16,506 nt of DNA from Poronia punctata (lineage: Eukaryota > Ascomycota > Sordariomycetes > Xylariales > Xylariaceae). Below, piece after piece: positions 10,503 through 16,506 of the stretch; positions within the stretch are counted from its first letter, which is position 1; each line of letters begins with the position of its first letter. Under the pieces are notes generated by a model, which ran no database searches, was not told the origin of the DNA, and saw nothing but the letters and a program-made list of their open reading frames with translations. The stretch lies in NCBI GenBank assembly GCA_022579005.1, contig MU401910.1, positions 1 through 16,506 of the forward strand, read 5' to 3'. Position numbers and translations under genes: made by a program.

Positions 10503-11789
10503 AATATAATAAAGCACTTGCTTATAAAACCTACTAGCTATATTATAAGTATATAAACTATATAAAAGCTAAACTTATACTAACTATTAGCTATAGTTTA
10601 GCTAGTTATACTTTTTTTTATTTTTTTAGCTACGTTAGTTATTTACTTAGTTAACTAAATAAAAGTTATTTAATATACTTAGTTTTTAAAATTGCTAGCA
10701 ATATTACCTTATAACTATTTTATTGCTTAAACCTTTACACTATTTAGCAAGGCTGCTTAGTAGTTTAAATAAAAAATATTAGATTAGTGCTTATATTTAT
10801 TTTTAAGCGCTTTATTAATTTTTTAAAATAGTTTTATAATTAGTAAATATTTAAAAAACTTTATATTTTTTAAGCTTTATAATTAAATATTTTAATTTAA
10901 AGATAAAATTTATAAGATTTTTAATAAGTTTTTTAAATATTAGTTAATAAAGTTTATATAATTAAAGTATACTATTTTATTTAATATAGCCTTTATAAGT
11001 ATATTAATAGCTTTTAATATATTATATTAAAATCTTAGGTTTTTTGTTACTTTAAAGTAATAAAATTAGTATATAATAAATGCTATATTTTAAACTTATA
11101 TTTTTAGTTTATATTTTTTATTAATAATTATAATATACTTTTTTATGTTATTTTTATATAAGCTAGTTATAATTTTATAATTACTTTTAATATTAGTAAC
11201 AAGTTTATAAAATTTAGTTATAAAACTTAAAATATTAGAAAGTTTATATTTAGTTAAGCTTTTTATTAAATTTGCTTATATTAAATTATATTATTTATTT
11301 TAGTTAAAAAACTTATTTATAAAATTAATATACTTTTATAAGTTAAAAAATATATTTTTACTTTAAACTTTTTATTTTATTGCTATAATAGCTAAATTGC
11401 TATATTTATTAAACTTTAATAATAATAGCAAGCGTTTAAAACTTTTAATTATTAAAACTTAATATTATAGCTTATAATATATAATTATATATATAATATA
11501 TAAAAACCTAGTTTTTTTATATTAAATAAGTTAAAAAAAACCTTTTATAAGAAAACCTTTTTTATAATAGTTTTTATTTTATTTATATCTTTTTTATTAT
11601 ATAAACATTATATTAATTATAGTTTTTTTATAACTTATTAGTTTTAATAAATTATATATATATAGCAAACAAGTTGCTAAAGTTATTAAAAGGCACAATA
11701 GTATTAGGTTTAAATAAATATCTCTTTAAAGTTTTCTAAGCAACCTTTTTAAAAGATATAATATATATACAAATTTCCTTTAAATATCG
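10503..11789. other. RIP-degraded AT-rich block between retrotransposon and gene
   Basis: There is no reading frame of note and the same residual G/C contexts as the other AT-rich blocks. It continued directly from 1-2911 before the LTR element inserted, so both belong to an older repeat or repeat cluster. It ends abruptly about 25 bp beyond the stop codon of the dehydrogenase-like gene; the last part, roughly 11700-11789, should contain that gene's transcription end. I see no other structure in it. Confidence 0.7.
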
Positions 11790-11814
11790 GTTTTAACTGC
11801 CCAGCCACCAGTTA

Positions 11815-13053
11815 TCACTCATTTGAGGTTGTTAGGACTGTTATATCCTCCTCTACAGCTTGTGATTTACCTCGTCTTGCTTCGTTTTTCAGCTCGCTCT
11901 CAAAAATGTCGACCGCAACACTGGCCTCCACAAAGTCCTCCAGCTCTTCCGTGACCGTCTTCAACTTTTCTTTTACCGCTTCAGCGCCCTCGAACCCAAC
12001 TATATGTCGGGCTGGCGGGTTTTCGTGGCCCCCGATCGCAGTCAGTGCGTGTACCGTCTCGGCGACCAGTCGGTCGATTGAAGCACCTGGTAGCTTTGGA
12101 TATCTTTGCAAGATATCCATGTCCGACTGCTCAATAGCAGTCTCGGGGTTCATGTTCAACATGTTGGTTAATATATCCCTTACGCTCGGTGCTGGGTTGT
12201 TCTCGCTATCGTAATAGGGCAGAGAAGGCGAGAAAACGATTTTGTTTGTCAAGGTCTGTATCTCCTTGTGGGGCTGTACAATGGTCACTTTAATGTTAAA
12301 GGGTGCTACCTCGTAAGCCAACGAATCGCAGAAGCCTTCGAGGGCCCAGGTTGCCGCTGTATACATCGGCATGCCTGGTGTACCTATGTGGCCACCGATG
12401 CTTGTGAGGACCATAATGTGGCCGGTGTGCTCGGCACGGAGCATAGGAAGAGCGGCTTTGATGAAATTTACCTGGGAAAAGAAGATGGTCTCGAATTGAT
12501 CATGCACTAGATTTTGCGTTGCAAGTGTAGTAGAGAGCTCTTCGACCGTCCCTACGACCGCTATGCAATTGCGCACCACTACGGTCAGTAGACGGATAAG
12601 ATAGGTAAAACGGCCCGGCTGCAGTGCCAAGGGCGTGAGGGGGCCGTGGCCTGCGCGGTCTATGCAGCCGTACCCAAGCTTCACAGCAGTGGTACACCAC
12701 AAGGGGAGTCACATACCTTCAGAAGTACAACACAGCAATATGTCGATCCGGCCAAAAACGTGTTTCGCCTCAGCCACGGCGGCGCCGCATTGACTCATGA
12801 TACGGCCATCGCAGCGTATGCTCCGTATGCGATCTTTCCAGCCTTCCCTATCCTTCCGACCGCTCTTACACTCGTTTACCAGCTCGCGAAACTCGGCACT
12901 CCGATCGTCGTGGTCAATCTCGTGGGGCGGCAGGCAAGCGACAACATAATCGCCGTGGGTGAGCAGTTGCCTAACCAGCCGTACAGCTAGTGGAGATAGA
13001 GACGAGGTTAAAAACCATGTACGAGGGGAATTGTGAGTCGCTATGCTATTCAT
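11815..13053 (-). CDS. short-chain dehydrogenase/reductase-like protein with degenerate active site, two exons
   Basis: Exon 1 is 13053-12717 and exon 2 is 12560-11815; joined they encode 360 residues. The start is fixed: an in-frame TGA lies two codons upstream and the next in-frame Met is residue 86. The Rossmann-type SDR fold is recognisable: beta-1 (WFLTSSLSPL, 13-22), the Asp after beta-3 (D82), beta-4 (DILLCCTS, 104-111), catalytic-Ser strand (VLTSIGG, 163-169), catalytic-Tyr helix (YTAATWALEGF, 179-189), and beta-6 (TIVQP, 205-209). Ser166 and Tyr179 are 13 apart, as in active SDRs. However, the Gly-rich TGxxxGxG is TSSLSPLA, NNAG is CCTS, the tetrad Asn is Ile138 and the YxxxK Lys is Thr183. 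The tail (about 300-360) is charged and likely helical. I have the impression that fungal relatives share the YTAATW motif, but this is from memory. It probably lies in the cytosol: no signal peptide or membrane span is seen. Substrate and reaction are unknown. No neighbouring gene is visible, and the gene shows no RIP stops. Confidence 0.85.
12561..12716 (-). other. spliceosomal intron of the SDR-like gene (156 nt, phase 1)
   Basis: On the minus strand the donor is GAAG|GTATGT, the branch site TACTGAC (12590-12584) and the acceptor GCATAG|CGGTCG. The branch adenine is 24 nt from the acceptor, a normal fungal distance. Splicing joins G to CG, giving Ala113 and a continuous SDR reading frame (TSEAVVGTVEEL). 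If the intron is retained, translation stops after 114 codons at the TGA inside the donor region. An upstream acceptor (CCGTAG) would also keep the frame but lies only four bases past the branch motif, so it is unlikely. The length is above the common 50-100 nt for such fungi. Confidence 0.85.
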
Positions 13054-13177
13054 TAGTCAAGAGTCCTCAGTTCCCACCGGCTAGCATTGGCCGACGATGG
13101 AGGGGCGTAAGGAAGTGAATAACATCGGGGTTAATCGTAGGTGGGCGTGGAACAGAACGGGCGCGCTTGTGCAGTCC

Positions 13178-13209
13178 GTTGTTGTTGTTATTGTTATTTG
13201 GTTGTTGTC
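13178..13209 (-). repeat. CAA-rich tract, likely in the 5' leader
   Basis: The plus strand reads mostly GTT units with interruptions (GTTGTTGTTGTTATTGTT then TTGGTTGTTGTC); on the gene strand this is a CAA/AAC run about 125-155 nt before the start codon. CAA-rich unstructured leaders are common in fungal 5' UTRs, so this may be transcribed. The position of the transcription start cannot be seen. Confidence 0.4.
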
Positions 13210-13239
13210 ATCTAAATGGACAAGGGTAGTTTCCAAATA

Positions 13240-13244
13240 ATTGG
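13240..13244 (-). promoter_or_regulatory. candidate CCAAT box
   Basis: CCAAT on the gene strand, about 190 nt upstream of the ATG, within the range where the fungal CCAAT-binding complex usually acts. A second CCAAT (13090-13086) is only about 33 nt upstream and would more likely be inside the leader. Five-base motifs occur often by chance. Confidence 0.2.
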
Positions 13245-13992
13245 GACTGTTTCTGAACAAGACACTTCAAGGAAAATACAAAAGGCGAGGGGAAAGTCGT
13301 AACACAGATAGCCCGCAGCAGGAGGAAAAGAGAATGAACTGGGCGTTGAGTAGGTAGTTAGAGACAGGTAGCAAGTAGACTAAATCGTATTGAGATAGTG
13401 ATAAGTGTGAGGTTCCAGATCCGACCCAAATGAAATATGCCCAATTCGGACGTTGTAGTGAGTGAGTAGCTGGACGATCAAGCAAACTGGGCAGCTGGGT
13501 GACGCACGAAAGGATGCTACAGGGACAGCATGGGAATGCCGCGTTGGTCCGGTCGAGGTAGAAAATTCGGCTTGTTTCTTCTCGGACATTTGGTTTCCTT
13601 ATCCCCCTCAGGCGTCCTTCCTGTCAGTAAATAATGACGGGTTGTAGATCGACAGAGACAGATATTGATATGCACGGTATCCCCCCTTCCAGCGGAGGAA
13701 AATAAAGCGGATAGATGCCTCCTGGCTAATAGCAAAACCTCCCTTGCAATCAGTGATGGACCAAATAGTACCAACAATAACAAGGTTCAACTAATGGACG
13801 TCTGGTGTGCTGGTTACAAGCTGGCGCCCTGAAATATTTGGTGCATTTGAGAAGAGACAACATCTGCCTAAGAGATGCTTTCCATGTATAGGGTAGGGGG
13901 AACCACACTATAACTGTCAGGATGTGGAACTGCTGTCACAGGTTATTAAAATGGAGAGCATGCTAAATATTGTACCAGGAGATTAAAGGAAT

Positions 13993-14077
13993 CTACAACG
14001 GTTGTAAGCGTTATAAAATAGCAATAAGCGTTATAGATTTAATAGCCGTTGTAAATTTAACAACAGTTGTAAATTAG
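13993..14077. repeat. repeat cluster at island border, possible transposon terminus
   Basis: The shift from normal to AT-rich DNA occurs exactly here. Three copies of an ACAACNGTTGT palindrome are present: 13995-14005, 14042-14052 (two transition differences) and 14060-14070. A 10-bp direct repeat AAGCGTTATA occurs at 14006 and 14026, 20 bp apart, and GTTGTAAATT occurs twice (14049 and 14067). A TA dinucleotide at 13994-13995 precedes CAACGG, as at the edge of a Tc1/mariner-type insertion. Such clustered short inverted and direct repeats are typical of subterminal transposase-binding sites, but no matching opposite end was found in this window. Confidence 0.5.
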
Positions 14078-16506
14078 TATATACTTTTTTAATTAAACTA
14101 CTTATAAGGGTACTTTAAATCTTGTTTTTTAAAAGGTTAGTAAATCTAGTAAAGTAAGTATATTATACTTATTATAACTAGGCGCTATAAACTTATAAAA
14201 ATATAATTAGTAAAAGAACTTTTTTATTTTAATAATTAATTACTTAAAAGGCTTTATTTATACTATTTAACATTAAAATAATTAAATAATAAATTAATAA
14301 AAAAAATAAAAAAGTTTAAAGTAAAAGACAATAGTTAAAAGTGTTAACAAGCTAATTTATATAACCTTTACTAAAGTTTACTATAGTTTACTATAATTTT
14401 TAAACTAAGTAATTTACTTAATTTTCCTATTAAAGTTAATTTAACGATAAGTTATAGCAAACAAAGTAGATTAAAATAGGTGCAAAGCATTAAAAGTAAA
14501 ACTATACGCTTAAAAATATAATATAATTAACTATAATTTATAAAAGTATTTAACTAAGTTTAAAGTGCTTTATATATTTTTAGTATTTTTTAGGTATAGG
14601 TATATATTATATAATAGTTTAAAATATGCATAGCGTATTTTACTTTATTTAAAATAAGGTTATTATATACTTAGTTACTTAAAATACTTTTAATACTTTT
14701 AAATTTAAGTTATATGCTTTATTTATTATATACTTTTTATTTAAAGCTAACTATTATAAATAGCTTTAAATATTAACTAGTAAGATAATGTAAGTAAATA
14801 AAAAAAAATTATTATAAATAAAATAATAATATTAGCATATGCAAACTTATTTTTAAATATGTTTGCGTATTTAAAATGCATTATAATAATTATAAAGTGC
14901 TAGTAATTATATAAATGCTAGCAATTTTTAAGTTTTTTTTAAATATAAGTATATATTTAAAAATGCGTTATAATATATAGTAGTTAAAATAAGTTAAAGT
15001 AATTAAGTACTTTAATACCTTATTTTTTATATAAGCTTATAAATATGTTAAATATACTTATATTTAAACTAAGTACTTTTAAGTATTTTATATTATATTA
15101 TAGTGCTTAGTTATATTTATTATTTAATTACTTTGCTTGCGCTAATACTTTTATAAGCTTAAATACTTTTTTAAACTTTTTAACCTTTTTTTTTTATATT
15201 TTTACTTTTATATTTTTTTATTTTATATATTTATTACTACTTTTTAGTATATAAGTATTAGTTTTTAATTAATTTTTAAAGTATTTAAAATATTATTATG
15301 CTTTTTAATTATAAAGTAAATAATATGCGCATTTTTATTTTATTTAATACTTGCTACGCTATTTTGTAGTATATAATATAAAATTTAAACTTATTTTTAG
15401 TGCATAAATAGTTTATTAGTTAAAAAAGAAGTTTTAAGCTATAGCTAAGCATATAAATATAAACTTTAATATAAAAAATCTTGTTGCTTTTTTAGCTTAA
15501 GCTTATATAAAAGACTTTTATAGCATAAGTAAGCGTAACTTAGCTTTTATAATGCTTTATTATAAAAAAAATAAAGCTAGTATGCTTATAAGTCTTTTTA
15601 TATTACTTATAATGCTTATTTAATTTATTTTAATTATAAGTTTGCTTTTATTAAAGCATTTTATGTTTATATTTAATATAGTTTTTAGCTTACTATTTAA
15701 AAAAAAGCAAAACTAGTTATGTTAAAAAAAAGGCTTTATAAAGCAGGTTTTAAAAAATAAGTACTTTAATAATAATACTAATACTTGCTTAAAAGTTGCT
15801 ACTACTAGTTAAATGTTTATAATAAAAGCTAATAAGCATTTTTATAATAATTTTAATGCTTATAAAAAGGTTATTATACTTAAACAAGCTTTTAAGTTAC
15901 TTATAGTTGCTTACTTTATTTTTTTTATTATAATTTGCTATAATAATTACTTTACTTTTTTTACTTTTTTTATACTTTTTTTAGTAATAAAGGTTATTTT
16001 AAGTAAAGTATTTATAAATAAAGCTAGCGTTTATTTAAATGCTGCTTATGCTTATAAACGTTATTAATAATAAGTAAAGCGCTTAGCTTAGTTACTTACT
16101 TTTTTTATTATTTAATTTATTAAGTAAAAGTAATTTTATAATATATTATATTTATTAACGTTAATAAAATAATATAAAAAAAGCTGCTAGTAAGCAGCTT
16201 AAAAATATTATAAATAAAAATATTGCTAGCAAGCAACTTAAATATATTATAAATGCTTTTTTTATTTTTGCTATAGTGTTTTTTATAGTATTTAATTTAG
16301 TTTTTAATTTTTTTTTTATACTAGTATAAATAAGTAATATTTTAGCACTATAAACTTTTTAGTTAGCTTTAAAAAGAAATAAAAAGCTTTAGTATATAAA
16401 AGAAATATATGCTTTGCTTTAGTTAGCATTATAAGCTATAACTTATTATATTTTTTAATTAAAAGCACGTTTTTTGCTTTATATTTATTTTTATAATAAA
16501 AATTAT
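14078..16506. other. RIP-degraded AT-rich block, no intact gene
   Basis: This is AT-rich with dense stops and the same residual AGC/GCT/ACT/AGT contexts as the left blocks. An open frame of 84 codons at 15813-16067 gives a low-complexity Phe/Ile/Lys/Asn product with no recognisable domain and is probably chance. The only clear internal structure is the imperfect tandem hairpin at 16183-16255. It may be one transposon starting at the border repeats near 13993 and running past the window end; its family is not recognisable. Confidence 0.7.
16183..16255. repeat. 39-bp tandem repeat, each unit with a small hairpin
   Basis: Two units of about 34 matching bases begin at 16183 and 16222. They differ at five transition sites and one A/T site. 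The first holds a perfect inverted repeat GCTGCT-AGTA-AGCAGC; the second has ATTGCT and AGCAAC, where one C:G pair of the stem has become T:A on both sides. Confidence 0.55.

Larger units (their letters stand above)
13054..13992 (-). promoter_or_regulatory. upstream intergenic region and putative promoter of the SDR-like gene
   Basis: About 940 bp of normal base composition with frequent stops and no coding frame that resembles a protein; short open frames here do not look real. It is the only unmutated flank of the gene, so the promoter and 5' leader are probably here. Candidate elements on the gene's strand are CCAAT at 13244-13240, about 190 nt before the start codon, and a CAA-rich tract at 13209-13178. 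No clear TATA box was seen. The ATG context (CTAATG) has C at -3, a weak initiation context. Confidence 0.5.

Noticed and set aside
1..11789. Mitochondrial or plasmid DNA, because of the extreme A+T content
   Set aside because: No mitochondrial protein, tRNA or rRNA genes are seen, and the DNA carries a nuclear-type LTR element with transition-only divergence beside a nuclear intron-containing gene.
11906..12510. Two plus-strand open frames (11906-12214 and 12268-12510)
   Set aside because: They lie antisense to exon 2 of the SDR-like gene, which has clear family motifs; they are shadows.
12579..12584. Alternative acceptor CCGTAG on the minus strand that would add seven codons
   Set aside because: It keeps the frame but lies only about four bases past the branch motif, and the product fits the SDR family less well.
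12561..12702. Minus-strand frame continuing upstream of exon 2 to 12702 as a separate gene start
   Set aside because: This part is the intron: donor, branch site and acceptor are present and splicing joins two halves of one SDR fold.
13267..13790. Several overlapping 60-88 codon frames on both strands upstream of the gene
   Set aside because: They overlap each other, have no recognisable domain or splice pattern and occupy a probable promoter region.
15813..16067. 84-codon open frame on the plus strand, rich in Phe and Ile, membrane-like
   Set aside because: The composition is what AT-rich DNA encodes by default (TTT, ATA, AAA, AAT); no motif, promoter or conserved neighbour supports it.

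Overview
The window looks like nuclear DNA of a filamentous ascomycete (Pezizomycotina-type) with a two-compartment, AT-isochore genome. About 14 kb is extremely AT-rich: a hand count of 5041-5400 gives 56 G/C in 360 bases, about 16%. It has no usable open reading frames and has the look of repeats destroyed by repeat-induced point mutation (RIP). One island of normal composition (about 11790-13992, roughly half G+C) carries a single intact eukaryotic gene with a spliceosomal intron. No bacterial operon, tRNA, rRNA or CRISPR array was seen, and the species cannot be named from this sequence.

Layout. 1-2906: RIP-degraded DNA with no gene, perhaps an old DNA transposon whose basic, CxxC-containing C-terminus can still be read near 2600-2690. 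2907-10502: a complete LTR retrotransposon, with a 5-bp target duplication, left LTR 2912-3319, a ruined interior 3320-10088, right LTR 10089-10497 and the second target copy. The LTRs differ at 34 sites, all transitions, plus one T-run length change, and the two target copies also differ only by transitions. 10503-11789: more degraded DNA, contiguous with 1-2911 before the retrotransposon inserted.

11790-13992: the gene island. On the minus strand, two exons (13053-12717 and 12560-11815) encode a 360-residue short-chain dehydrogenase/reductase-like protein. Its fold is clear, but most cofactor and catalytic signatures are replaced, so it may not be an ordinary oxidoreductase. Its stop codon lies about 25 bp from the AT-rich block, so its 3' UTR and poly(A) site probably fall in RIP-altered DNA. 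About 0.9 kb upstream is non-coding leader and promoter. 13993-14077: a cluster of short repeats, including ACAACNGTTGT palindromes, exactly at the right edge of the island, possibly the end of another transposon. 14078-16506: RIP-degraded DNA with no gene.

The most informative signals are the RIP footprint itself (surviving cytosines almost all in a purine-C-T context; a sharp switch along the LTR in which copy was mutated), the degenerate active site of the lone gene, and the structured right border of the island. No new multi-gene system is visible.
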